Positions 49,506 through 63,370 of a stretch of DNA of 64,000 bases are shown here, piece by piece. The position numbers and the translations under genes were made by a program. The notes beneath the pieces were generated by a model, which saw nothing but the letters and a program-made list of their open reading frames with translations, was not told the origin of the DNA and did no database searches. Source of the stretch: Vombatus ursinus (taxonomy: Eukaryota > Chordata > Mammalia > Diprotodontia > Vombatidae); NCBI RefSeq assembly GCF_900497805.2, contig NW_020944311.1, positions 1,577,071-1,641,070 on the forward strand, in the 5' to 3' direction. The stretch's first letter is position 1, and each line of letters starts with the position of its first letter.

Positions 49506-50924
49506 GAAAAACAAAACAGGCCTAACTGGGAGAAAGGTGAGTCCATACAAAGTATTTTGGTCAGGACCTGTGATTTCTGTTGGTAGAGAGAACTGGTTTG
49601 TCAGCTCTCTCCACTGATAGAGCCTGCTCAAATGTTTCTAACTTTTGGCTTAGAGAGAGGCCCGGGGCCTTAAAAGTGACTAAGTAATGACTTGTCCATG
49701 GTCCTGCTGCAAGAAAGTATAAACTGCAACATCTGAACCCAGGTCAGGCTCACGCCAAGGCCAGCCCTCTAACAGACACACCACACTGCCTCCCACATGC
49801 AAAACAGATACACAGCAAATACAAAGCAGTCCCAACTAGCATGCCACAGCCCTGATGGTTAAATCTGCCTCTGCATAATTTAAAGCTATCATTCCTAGTT
49901 TCATTCTAATCCAACAAACATTCATTAAGTCCCTACTCTTAGCTAAGCACTTTGCTAAATGCTGGCAACAGAGACAAAATTAAAAAAAAAAAAAGGCCCT
50001 GCCCTCGAGTAGCTTACATTCCACTGAGTTCAGAACCGCAGAAAAGTTCTGCTACGCTAATAAAACTATGGCATCAGCCTCCTTCTTGCTGCTTTGAAGA
50101 GCTCAAGGTTGACTGGATTCATTCAACAAGCAGGACCTGAAGGCTGATTGAGAGTCAAAGCATCCCCAGAGGTTCTGATTCCCACGGCACTGAGCAACAC
50201 AAGCAAGGCACACGTGCCTGCCTCACAGGATTACTGCGAGCAAGCTGTTTTTTTCGGCCTTAATGTGAATGCCTGTGATCAGGGAGTTAAGACTTAAGAT
50301 TCCCAGGGTGTGGGTCCTCGGAGGTTACAGGGAATAGGGGGGAGGGAAATGGATAACTTCCACTGGATCATCAATTCAGACAAACTGAATGGCCAGAACC
50401 TTAGAGGCCAATGAATCTAATCTTCTCATCATACAAATGAGGAAACTGAGACACAGAGAGACTAAGTAAATTGCCCAGGCTCAATCAGTCAGCATTCCAG
50501 CATGTACAGATGGGGAGCACTGTGCTAAGCAATGGGAATATACAGAGGCAAAAACACATTCCACTCTACCTTCCAGGAGATCCCATTCTAATGGAGGATA
50601 CAACATATCAGTAACTATGTATTTGTAAGATATATACTGGAGAAATAGAAGGTAACAGGCCTCGAGGCCGCAGGTTTCACACTCCTGCACTAAACTATGA
50701 AGCCTCTTAGCCAGCTCTTTTTTCCATCTGACCCCTAATTCATCTGATTTTCAGCCAAAGCCTCCTAGAAAACCAGAGAATATTTCTCAGTGTAGGCCAG
50801 GATGCACACAATATGAATCACTGGCATTGGGGTATGGCGACCTGGTAATGTGATCCTGGGATGCACTGAGAGACATAATTGCGAGGAATGGGGTGCCTTG
50901 AGAAAACCATATTCGACCTGTACC

Positions 50925-53275
50925 TCTTTGTCCTTTTCTCTCACTTTCTTCTAAGCCCTCTACAATCTGGCTTCTGACCTCATCATTCCACTGAAAGCAC
51001 TCTCCAAAATGACCAATGATCTCTTCATGCCAAACGTAATTACGGCTTCTTCTCAATGATCCTTCTTCACTTCCTCTGTAGCCCTTGACAGTGGATCACT
51101 CTCCTCTCTTGGGGACTCTCTCCCCTCTAGGCTTTCGTGACCTTGCTCTTTCCTGGTTCTCCGAGCTATCAAACCACTCTTTTTTCAGTCTCCTTTGCTG
51201 AATCTTCATCTAATGCCAATTCCTGCACACTAACCTAGGGGGTCTCCCAAGGTTCTGTCCCGATCCATCTTCTCTTCTCTGTATACTTTTTCACTTGTGA
51301 GCTTGCCAGTTCCCAGGGGAAAACATGAGTGTCTCTAAGAAAATGATGCTCAGATCTATCTATCCAGTCCTAACCTGTCTCCCAGCCTCCTCCAGTCATG
51401 CATCACCAACTGCCTTTTGGCCATCTCACACTCAGAATGTCCAAAACAAACTCATCCTCTCTTCCCAGCATCCCTATTACTGTCAAGGGCACCACCATTG
51501 TCCCACTAATCCAGGCTTGCAACTTCACTGTCTTCATCCATTGACATTCACCACTACATGACTCCCTTCCTTCCCCTCCCCACAATCCCCATCCAATGGG
51601 CTGCTAAATCTTGTACTTTCTAACTTCACAACATCTTTGTTCATCTCTGGTATGCCTGTCTTTCTCTCCCCTGACACTGTCCCCACCCTGGTGCAAGCCC
51701 TCATCACCTCATGCCTGGGTTACTGCAGTAGCTGCTGGGGGCGTCTGCCTGCCTCCAGGCTCTCCCCACTCCAATCCATCCTCTGCTCAGTCGGCAAAGT
51801 GATCTTCCTAAAGCCCAGGTCTTACCATGTCACCTCCCCACCCTCTCCTCCACATACTCAATAAACTCCCGTGGTTCCTTATTACCTCCAAAATTAAATG
51901 TAAAATCCTTCGATTGTCTTTGAAAGCCTTTCACAACCTGGCCCCTTCCTACCTTTCCAGTCTTTCTACACCTAGCTCCCTTCCCCATACTCTACAATGC
52001 AACCACACTATCCTATTTGTAAGTCCTGGCACAGAAACTCCCATCTCTGTGCTTTTACACTGCCTGTTTCCTATGCCCGGAATGCCCTCCCCTCTCACCT
52101 CTGCCTGCTGGCTCCCTTCAAGTCTCTGCTCAAATGTCCCCTTCGTGGAGAGGCCTCTTCCAGCCCACCCCACTGATAGGCCTTCCCTCTGAGATCACCT
52201 CCCATTTTCATCATACATATTTGTAGTGAAGGCTGTCCCCTACAGGTAGCAGAAAGGTGCCAGTGTGGGATTCAAAGGAAAGCTGAACAGATCTCTCTGG
52301 TGTCTGCTCCCCCTACCCTTCTCCAAGGGAGACTTGAATTCCTGCCAGAAGAGTAAGCTGGAGGCTGGAGCCAGAAGCTTGGCCACTCTGCTCTCCTCAG
52401 AGGGAGGGGCTACGGGGCTAGAATTAGATCTACCTGCTTCCTTAAATAGTGTCATTCTAGGGATATGGCTTTCAGGTTCAAGCTGAAGTTTTGATGGCTC
52501 TCCATTAACGGGGCAAAGAGAACCCCAGCTTCACATGAAAGGCTTCCCACCTTTCCCATCACTTCTACAACACAAATGCATTGTAAATAGCGAAGAAACC
52601 CATTTATCCAATGATAGCCAAACAGAAATCAGATAAAGTATGCATAGGAGAATATATATCAAACAATGCAGAGTGAAGGAGCTCTACCACTGAGAGCCAG
52701 GTAACTCACTGAGAGAGACACACAAACACCAGATCTCACCCAACCCGAAGTTCCCTGAAGTCTCTAGCAAGTTGGGGATAGAGACCAGGTGGAGGCTGCT
52801 GGCTCCTCTTACCTCATCTTCCCAGAGTTTTATTTTTCCTTCAGCAACCTGAAGTGGGATTGGCACCTTCCGTCTTCTCTCTCGAAGCTGGAAGCCAGAA
52901 GTGCCAGAAGCTACTGCAGAATCTGAAGAGGCTTGAAAAGACTTTTAGAAAGAGTTTGGCAAAGAACCTCTCCCTTGTGCTCTCTCTCACCAATGCTTCC
53001 CTGCCCTTTACACAGGTGCAGGGCATTGATCTCCACCCATGTCCCATACCAAGGGGCTTGGGGACCCGTGTTACATATTAGATATGTGTATTTATTATAC
53101 ATAATGACATAAATAGTATTTGTGCTTAGTTGTTGGCATGTTGTCACCCCCAATAGAATGTAAGGTCCCTGAGGGCAGGGCTATTTTTTTCTTTCTTTCT
53201 ATCCCCAGCAGTTAGCACAATGCCTGGTATATAGGAAGCACTTAATAAATGCTTGTTGACTGACTGACAGTTCCT
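50925..53275 (+). mobile_element. L2 LINE 3' half, plus strand, split by an LTR
   Basis: Pieces 50,925-52,221 and 53,076-53,275. Shows the reverse-transcriptase region (CCCAAGGTTCTGTCCCGATC, that is SQGSV), the C-terminal region (GCCTTTCACAACCTGGCCCC; TGTCCCCTTCGTGGAGAGGC) and the L2 3' end (AATAAATGCTTGTTGACTGA). Decayed. Confidence 0.88.
52222..53075. mobile_element. Probable solo LTR of an endogenous retrovirus (fossil)
   Basis: An 854-bp block with TGTA...TACA ends, flanked on both sides by TATT (52218-52221 and 53076-53079), interrupts an L2 copy at one point. End form, length and the 4-bp duplication fit a class I-type solo LTR. No internal retroviral genes are present. Orientation could not be settled. 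It is younger than the L2 it entered. Confidence 0.6.
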
Positions 53276-53299
53276 AGGTCCTTTGCCTTAGGCAGACCA

Positions 53300-53640
53300 C
53301 ATTCTCAGCACTGTGTTCAATTCTGGGTACCACCTTTTAAGGACTTTTAAGCCGAATAGTTCAGAGGATAGCGAGTCTGGAATTCACATCATCTGAAGAT
53401 TGTTTGAAGGAACTTAGAGGGGACTGTGGAACATGAGAGCTGTCTGCAAGTATTTGAAGGGTTGTCACAGGCAGGAGGGATTAGATTTGCTCTGCTTGGC
53501 CCCGGGGAGAAGCAAGAACAACGAAGGGGGGAAATTTAGGCTTGATGTCAGGAAAAGACTTTCTAACCATTGCAGTTATCCTAAAGTAGGGTAATAGGTG
53601 GCTAGCGGGCCTTCCAACGTCAAATTCTGTGATCTGCTAT
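53300..53640 (+). mobile_element. L3/CR1 LINE 3' fragment
   Basis: TTCAATTCTGGGTACCACCT, GGGGGGAAATTTAGGCTTGA and CCTTCCAACGTCAAATTCTG match the CR1/L3 3' pattern. A MIR (-) follows at about 53,650-53,760. Confidence 0.75.
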
Positions 53641-53929
53641 GATACAATTAAAGGTGGAAGGGCCCTTGAAAGGCATCTTAGTGCAAGCCCCTCATTTTAC
53701 AAGAAACTGAGGCCCAGTGAGGGGAAGGCCTACTTAATGTTGGCCTGTGGTCTTTAGGACTCTGGCCCTTCAAGGAGCGCTTCAAGGAGGTTTCTTGGGT
53801 TTCATGCAGCATAAGCCGGAGTCTTAGAGACCGCCATGTTCAGCACAACCCAATTTTACAGAAGAAAAAACTGAGGCCCTAGGTAGTAGCGAAAAGACCG
53901 AGAAGCGGCTAACATGTTCGGAGACCGCC

Positions 53930-55876
<1,947 letters not shown>

Positions 55877-56765
55877 TTTCAGAACAGCTCTCTGTTCTGT
55901 TTTTCCAAAAGAACTTTAGAGTTCAAGAAAAGAAGAACTAGTGATGGGATGGTTGTAAAAGAAAAGGCTGTGGGGAGATTGGCTTCCATCTTTTATCCCA
56001 GCCTTTGGGATATTCTGTTATCTGAATGAGCAGAGAACAGTTTTGTGAGTCTGGGGGTTGTGTTTTGTTTTGAAATGCCAGTTTTATGAAAATTTTGGAC
56101 AGTGGAATGGAAGACTACTAGATACATTTAAACTGTACACAGGGCTGTGTTCTTAATGTTCCATTGGCTTCTTTGTAGGTATTCAAACTGGGACCATATA
56201 GATAGACTCCCTCATCTGTACATGTTAATTTCAAACCTGTGGGAGGGTGGGGTTGAGATAATACATCTTTGCATCTAGCAACAGGAGGAGAGAAGCCGTT
56301 TGGTACTGCAGTTTCAGGCCTCCTTATCCATCTTGTGACTTAATCAGGGCTGGGCAGATCTGTAATACAGTGCCCAGACTAGACACCTCACTTACAATGG
56401 TATCCATCTTCCTCCTTTACTGTGACTTATTTTAAATACCTGTATACAGTACATCTCAGTAGACAATGCTGAGAGGCTAAGAGGGCTTTGGATACAGAGA
56501 AATCTAGCTTAATTATCTAGTGAACATAACTTTTGCCTCCCTCTTGGCAGTCTCAAAATGAGAATAATTTGCCCTGAGTTTCAGGGTATTAAGTGACTGA
56601 AAGATGTGCCTGAATTTATTGTAAAGGTTTAAACCAGCCACCACCCCAGCTAGCCATAGTTTCAGGCAGAGGGGCATACTTAATGTGTTGATTCATTGTT
56701 CCATTTATTGCAAATCTTCTGATCATGATCACTGAAATAAAACCCTTTGCCTCAGATTGACATGG
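55877..56765 (+). other. TIMM8A: TIMM8A 3' UTR
   Basis: Non-coding stretch without recognisable repeats, ending just after AATAAA at 56736-56741. The lack of repeats compared with the following spacer supports it being transcribed UTR. Confidence 0.75.
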
Positions 56766-57419
56766 TTTTGGGAAAACTTTTCTTTCCTTGGTTCTCACCA
56801 CTCAACACCTGTGTACCTGTTTTTGTAGTACTTCAGGCATCCGTCATAACTTACAGGATACTTGTAGGTACTGTACTCCCATTTCACTGATCAGACAACT
56901 CGGAGTAATCCTGAGCTGGCCAAAGATCCCAGTCGACAGAGCTGGGGCTTCGAGGCCTCGTCCTTTACCTCCAGTGCCAGGTCTATTTTAAGTACATCAC
57001 TGCCTCTACTAGCTAGATGTCTTGACAGTTAAAACTTAGACCGGGGCTAGTGCCAGGACTTAACATTGTCACCCAATGAGGATTTGCTGAGGGACTGTTG
57101 TAAGGCACAAGTCCTGGAAGAACCTCCAACCTGTGGGGATATGAGCTTTGCTTTACATTTCCCCAAGATAATCAAAGCAGAACAAAGTAATGACTGCCAG
57201 CCACACTCCTCCCTAGACAGATCTCAAAGCATGAGGCCACTGGCTTAGAAATACTCGAGTTGTTACACATCTTAGCTGTGTATCCCCAACTACTTACTAG
57301 AGGGGAGGTAGTAGTATAGTGGAAGAGCAGGGTTTGGAATCAGGGCCCAAGCTAAGAAGAGACTTTGGGCAAGTCAGCTTCTCCGGGCCTCAGCTTTCTC
57401 AGCCATGGAGTCGAGATTA

Positions 57420-57612
57420 GACTCAATGATTTTAAAGGTCCCTTCCAAGTTTGGAGGCATTGCTGCTTGGGGGTGGGAAATTGGACTTCTCTCTTCATTC
57501 AAACTTCTTCTCTAGCTGGTGGACAAAATATGAAAATAATTTAATAATTTAACCCATGAAAATTACTTCAGAATATGTAGAATCCTAGATAACATGCAAA
57601 ACAAAGGGCAAA
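57420..57612 (+). repeat. Copy 1 of a ~190-bp repeat also at 61,305
   Basis: Shares CAAGTTTGGAGGCATTGCT, CTAGCTGGTGGACAAAAT and AAAATTACTTCAGAA with 61305-61505 in the same orientation, with scattered differences. Confidence 0.8.
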
Positions 57613-58164
57613 CTAAGTATGCAAATGCTGGGGTTACTCCAGTAAAGGAGTGATTAAAACCAGACTGTACTGATAAAGGTTTTAGAGAGGTAAGCTGAAC
57701 CATCCTGAGTTGGAGGGAGGGGCATTGGGTGACAAAGGATTTGATTTGATTTTATTTATTTTTAAGGCCTTAATTTTAATAAGTGACCTTACTAGCCTGG
57801 TCCTGTTCTTAAATCCTGGAATAGCTAGGCTGCCCAAGTCATTCCAAGTGTGATGATTTGACACTGCACTAAGGCAGCCTCTGCTCCCAACTCAGCCTTG
57901 AATCTGACCTTCCCCTCCGAACCTGCCACTCTCTTTAGTTTTTCTTGTTCTATATATGGTGATTCATGGACACAGTGACGTTGCCAAATAATTCCTTGTC
58001 TTTGTATGCCAGCACCATGCCTTACACATTGAAGCCACTTCACAGGTGCTGCTTACCAATAACAACAAAATTTAGGCAACATCAGTATGTAAATTTGAAA
58101 TTAGTTTATTACTCAGTTCAGTCACCAAAACCCACTGTATCACTAAATTTTCTTTCCCCTAGAG

Positions 58165-58430
58165 AACAGTTTTTGTTCAGTCTTTCAGTCATGTTCAACT
58201 CTCTGCAAGCCTCATTTAGAGTTTTCTTGGCAGAGATACTGGAGTGGTTTGCCATTTCCTTCTCCAGCTCATTTTACAGATGAGGAAACTGAGGCAAACA
58301 GGGTGAAGTGACTTGCCCAGGGTCACACTGCTAGGCAGTGTCTTGAGGCTGTATTTGAATTCAGAAAGATGAGTATTCCAGACTCTAGCCCCATCCACTC
58401 TATCCACTTCAGTGTCACCTTGCTGCCCTT
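58165..58430 (-). mobile_element. SINE with RTE/BovB-like tail
   Basis: TTTTTGTTCAGTCTTTCAGT, GATACTGGAGTGGTTTGCCA, GAGGAAACTGAGGCAAACAG, ending TGTCACCTTGCTGCCC. Confidence 0.86.
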
Positions 58431-60190
58431 CTTGAGAAACGGAATCATCAAAGGCTGCATCTGTGTGACCTTAGTGTCTGTGTGACCCTGGATTCATCAA
58501 TCTCAGTCTCAGCTTTCTTACCTGTAAAATGAAGGAAGTGGACCAGCTCTCACTCCTATGATGCTTTACAAATAGAACAATTCTAGGTTCTTTCAGCTAT
58601 ACATAATAACTTAAGTCATATCCTTTGCAGGGATCATGGATTAACCAATAGTTGTCTAATACAGATGATGAAGCAGCTGGCTTGGTAGAGAGGGCTGGGC
58701 TTGGCTCTTATCTGTTAAACTGGCTGTGTGACCCTGGCCAAGCCAATTCATTTTGGTCTCCTCCAGGCAACTCTCCAAAACTAAGATTTTGGAGAAATGA
58801 AATCCTATGTCCTCAATGGGTGACAAAGAGATGGTTCGTGGACGTTTTCTGTAAGGCTGTTTATGGAGTCTATCACTAGCTAGAGGAAACAGCTCAAAGT
58901 CGCAGGCACACACTGCTGTTTCAATTTCCCCCAGACTGGAACTGGAATTGGAAAGGAGGCTGAAGCTATCCCGAGAAGAACAGGAACAGAAATGCCTATG
59001 TTGCTCATCAAGAGTCAACATTTATTAAGCATCAAATATGGATACAAAAATAAAAACCAGAGTGTCCCCTGCCCTCAAGGAGCTTACATTCTAGCGATTG
59101 CTTATTTCTTTCAAACACACCATGAGCCTCCTATAGACTCAGTACATCACTACTATTCTAGGCAAGAGCACTCCAAACTCCAAGATGATTTGCAGACAGG
59201 AAGTATAATCCCTGTAACTGCTGTTTGTCCTCGTGTGGAGGCTGCCACTGAATTTGGAAGTCTTCAGTGAAATGGTCAAGGACAAGGGAACTCTTTGCTC
59301 TAAGCCAAGCCAAAAACACACACTGGAGGCCATTTAAGCCGCTACTCTCCTTGGTCTCGAACACTTTACATTTACAAGCAACTCGGAATGTACTTTAACG
59401 GTATTGTTTACAGGAATCGGGCAGAACCAGCTCTCTAAGCATATAACCAGGTCAGCTAGGACTGCAACAGACATTCTGGGTAGCTAAATAATCTACTGGG
59501 GGTGGGGTGGGGTGGGATGGGGGTGGGGGTTAATAATCTCTGGAATGTGGTTTTTAGAATTAAATCCTCTTACCAGGCAGGTGGTAGCAGCCAGCAGTTA
59601 TCAGTAATTATACTCAAGTCCTAGATACAAATTTCAGGATGGTCAGGATTCAGTTAGCACTAAAAGTGACACAAAAAACACCTTTAAAAACATTTTTAAA
59701 AACCCTAGCATTCACTGAACACTTAAAACATTCGAATTCTCAAACTGTAACAAGTAAATCAGACTAACATCAGTGCTTTTGGGTTTCTGTATGAACTAGT
59801 GATGAGAGACAGATGGTTCTTTTCACAAATACTTCACCAGCGTACATATACATCCACATATACATCTAGCAGCATGTCTTAGTGAAGCAAATGAGACTTT
59901 AGCAACAACATGGCAGTTGGGAAGGTTCTGCTGTCCCACTGCTTACTAGTTAGGTATTAATTTGCTCCTGATCTGCTCTGGCTGGATGTCAGGGGCCCGG
60001 GCAGATCTTAAGTAAAAGTACAAAGGCCACCTTACCCAACAGAAACAGAGAGTGTTCTGCCCAAGATCATTCACAGATTTTCAACCTCTTCGACCTCAAT
60101 GTTGTGGAACTCTTTGTTGGGATCACGTCCATCTAGAAGAGGCTGATTTTGCCTTTTGTTTTTCCTCCAGGGAGGAGCATGGGAATTACC

Positions 60191-60693
60191 TCAACTTGAC
60201 CTCAGAGAAGAATATATCAGGTCAGGAGAAAAAGGGATATCCCGAAAGGCATGAAGAGGGAAAATGCCAAAAACTATGGTTAGGAAACCGCTGACTGTGC
60301 CAATGATACTGTCTAGGACCATATGTTGCCATTCCTTAAAAAGAATGGCAGAGCAAGTCATGACAGCTGTGCTGAAAAGGACATAATAGATGGGAGTGAC
60401 TAGCGAGGCATTGAAAATGTCCAAAGCCCGGTTCAGATAGTTGATCTGAATGCTTATACAAACCACCAGACAAAACAGCAGCACCCAACCAAGGGGTTCC
60501 TTCAGGACAGACTTCCCTGAAAACAGCTCCTTCAGGGAGATGCCCAAACCCTTGCCGCAGGACACAGAAAGGGAACCAATTGAGGAGCAGATCAGAACGT
60601 ACACCAGGACGTTACTATGGCCATATTGAGGTCCTACCACAAAGATGAGGGCAGTGGAACTGGCCAGCACACATATGGCAAATCCAATGAATC
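60191..60693 (-). CDS. Last coding exon of a NIPA2-like magnesium transporter (partial)
   Basis: Integral membrane protein of the NIPA (SLC57) family, whose members transport Mg2+. The minus-strand exon starts after a strong acceptor (TTTTTTCTCAG) two bases into a Gly codon and runs 166 further codons to TGA at 60193-60191. Seen: [77 protein letters not shown]: four to five hydrophobic segments. From memory it is much closer to NIPA2 ([39 protein letters not shown]) than to NIPA1, and the intron falls at the NIPA2 position. Upstream exons must lie beyond the window or in the 60.7-64 kb stretch, where I found none. It is not in the human TIMM8A neighbourhood. The start of the gene, and so whether it is expressed, cannot be judged. 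Confidence 0.88.
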
Positions 60694-61304
60694 CTGAGAA
60701 AAAAGACAATTCAGTCAATAAAAATTTGAAATCTATTATTACACATTTTTATTGTTGACCTTCAGTCATCTCAGTCATGTCTGACATGCATAAGAAATGC
60801 CAAATCATTAAAACATATACATCTCAGGGAGAGTAACAGTGAATCAATTTGTCTGTCCTTTAATCATATTAACCAGTAAGATTTTAGTTCTAGATTTTCT
60901 CCTTCTACCTGTCCCCATCAAAAAAGGTTTAATGTGAAGAGAGGGATAGTTTCTGCGTCAGAGGTACCTATTAGGAAACTGGGGGATGGGGACACACACA
61001 ACAGATCAGGGTTTAGGTACATTAGTAGAGAATTCATTATGGAGAAAATGGCCAACAGGATTTTGAGCTATCAAATTAATAGATTCTCCAACTGGAAGTA
61101 GTGCTCCTGCTAAGGGTTACATTAGGGTGTCCAAAACATTATAAAAAGGTTAGAAATTATATGAATTATTAAATCTGAGTAATTATATGAAATGCACCTT
61201 GAACTCTGAGAAATGTGATAAAATAATGGAGAAACAGAGCTAGCAGGTATTTGTTTAATTTGCTTAATCCTCCACAGAAGAGAGAAAACAACTGTAGAGT
61301 TGAG

Positions 61305-61505
61305 ATCAGACTCAATGATCTTAAAAGTCCCCTTCCAAGTTTGGAGGCATTGCTACTTTTTGGGAGGGGGAGGGGGGGAAATTGGATTCTTCCCTACATT
61401 TAAACTTCCTTTCTAGCTGGTAGACAAAATGTGAAAATAATTTCACACCTAAAAATTACTTCAGAACATTTAGGAACCTAGACAACAAACGCAAAACAAA
61501 AGGTA
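61305..61505 (+). repeat. Copy 2 of the ~190-bp repeat
   Basis: Pairs with 57420-57612; same orientation, about 3.9 kb apart, on the other side of the NIPA-like exon. Confidence 0.8.
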
Positions 61506-61706
61506 AACAAAGGGGGAGGGGAAAGAAAGTGTTGTCCTTGGTGGTGCTATAATCTTACATAATAGGTGCTTTGCTGAGAACCAATAAGCAAAAAGGAACC
61601 CAAGGTTTCAGTCTCCAGTGACAAGAAAGTAGTATTATCAACAGAAACAAGGAGGTTAGGATGGAGGGCAAAGTTAAGTGGGTAATGAGTTTGTTTTGTT
61701 TGTTGT

Positions 61707-61859
61707 TTTTTTTTTTTTTTTTGGCTAGGCAATAGGGTTAAGTGACCCGCCCAGGGTCACAAAGCTAAATGAGTGTTATGTGTCTGAGGCTGGATTTGAA
61801 TGCAGGTCCTCCTGACTCCAGGGCTGGTGCTCTATCCACTTCACCACCTAGCTGCCCCC
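61707..61859 (-). mobile_element. WSINE1-like SINE, minus strand
   Basis: Long T-run, TTGGCTAGGCAATAGGGTTA, CACCACCTAGCTGCCCCC. ATGAGTTTG occurs directly on both sides (about 61,685 and 61,860), the likely target-site duplication. Confidence 0.88.
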
Positions 61860-61904
61860 ATGAGTTTGGTTTGGAACATCCAGAATGAGATGTCCATAAG
61901 CCCT

Positions 61905-63370
61905 ATCTCAATGCACTGAACATTATTTAACCAATGACTTGGATAAAGGCTTATCAACTTGCTGATGATGACAGAATTAGGAATCTAAAGGACCTCACCA
62001 GGCGAGACCACTGGGGTAAACTATATTGAATTGGGAAAGATGTGTTGGGTTAAAACTGTACCTTATTCTGGTTCCTCTGGCCACCTCTCCCTCCTTTCTA
62101 CATAGCATGGTAAGTATGTTTATAAGGAGCCAGTTTAAAGTGGCAATAGCAGGAAACAAGATTGCAAAGGGGAACCTAGAAGTTGTGAACAAGCTGTTCC
62201 AAAGATAAAAGGAGCACAATTTACAAACTGTATCGTATTGTAACCAAAAATCACATCCTGGTAATATGTGCTGACTCAGGGGAAGTCATCTGGGCTTTCT
62301 TGTCAGGCCTTTGGCTCCTATGATATAGAAATCTTAGAGAAGTTCCCGACATCTCCAGTAAGTCCAGCAGAACACCAAATGCTGCTGATAACTTTGAGAT
62401 GACATGAATATGTTAAGGAACTAATTCCAAAGTGGCACAGATTAAGAGTAAGTCTGTTCCCCTCAAAAAGCTATAAAGACGAGACCTCGAATTCTTTGCC
62501 CTCCATCTGGGTCCATGCTGCCAAGGGTTCCCAACTCTAATCCACGGTTACTCAAGTGATTCTCCGTACCTGTCTCCCTCCCCCTCCTCCGATGCCGACC
62601 TTCCTCTGCCACCCTATCCCCCATTCCCACTGTCAGCCTTTGTATCCCTCTTCGCTGATTGTCTCTGTACTTTCTGTGCCTGTTCTTCCCTCCACCCTCT
62701 GTGCCTTATTAAGGTTTAATCACTTCCCACTGCCATCATGGTCTCACCTGGCAAGTATCTAAAGAACCAGGCATGCCTACCCCATTTCATGTTTCCATAA
62801 AATATTAATTCATGTGGCCTCATACTTGGATTAAGAGAAATCAACTTTGCAAGTACAAGATGGCTAGTCAACAGTCCCTCTGAAAGAGCCTGGGGTGTAG
62901 CGATTACGACAAGCCCAATGAACAACTATGAAATGGCAGCCAAAAAAGCTAAGGCAACATTGAAGCACGTTAAGAGAGACACTGTGTCCAAGACTAGGGA
63001 AGTAAGCATTGCTGCCTCACTTTGCCCTGGTCACCTTCACTGTGGACACTGTGTTCATTTAGCTGTGGATACTACATTCTAGGAAGGACAGTGATAAGCC
63101 TGAGAACATTCAGAGGAGGCTAACCAGGATAGTGCTAGAAAGATTAGCTGAAAGAACGGGGTGGGTGGGTGGGTGGGGAGACGGGACAGCATAGCCGTGT
63201 CAAGATGATTATAAACAAAAGGAATGCCACTGGTTCAGCTTGGCCCCAGACACAACTAGGAGCAGTGGGGAGATGCTGCAAAGGGGCAAATTTCAGTTTG
63301 ATGATGGGAAAAACTTCCTACCAACTACCTTTAGCCATGAGGGTAGGCCTGCATCAGAACACAGTGAGTT
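61905..63370 (+). mobile_element. L3/CR1 LINE remains
   Basis: Pieces about 61,905-62,220 (ACTTGGATAAAGGCTTATCA, CTTGCTGATGATGAC) and 62,790-63,370 (ATGGCAGCCAAAAAAGCTAA, CATTCAGAGGAGGCTAACCA, GGGAAAAACTTCCTACC). The middle, about 62,300-62,790, is not identified. Heavily decayed. Confidence 0.65.

Larger units (their letters stand above)
49051..53929. other. BTK-TIMM8A spacer
   Basis: Filled with SINE, MIR (about 49,690-49,800 and 50,395-50,480, both minus), L2 3' ends on the minus strand (about 49,905-50,035 and 50,480-50,645), a hAT scrap (50,655-50,690), a large L2 with a solo LTR and an L3. No gene found. Confidence 0.7.
56766..60070. other. TIMM8A-NIPA spacer
   Basis: MIR pieces at about 56,830-56,960 (-), 57,310-57,425 (+), 58,440-58,575 (+) and 58,670-58,830 (+); the RTE-tail SINE; an L2 3' end (-) at about 59,010-59,100; and a G-rich run GGGGTGGGGTGGGGTGGGAT near 59,500. 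No TAF7L-like exon was recognised. About 59,100-60,070 is free of named repeats and may include the NIPA-like 3' UTR. Confidence 0.6.
60694..61899. other. Presumed NIPA-like intron, proximal part
   Basis: Contains repeat copy 2 and a minus-strand SINE. I searched the minus strand for the preceding NIPA2 exon (the part encoding MVIHAPKEE-like sequence) and did not find it. Confidence 0.5.

Noticed and set aside
56766-60070. TAF7L, expected here from the human map
   Set aside because: No TAF7-like coding sequence was recognised; the interval is repeats and unique DNA.
62716-62925. Minus-strand frame ending at a GTGAG donor in the right phase, considered as the preceding NIPA exon
   Set aside because: The DNA is CR1/L3 LINE sequence on the plus strand, and the peptide does not match NIPA2 beyond a few residues.
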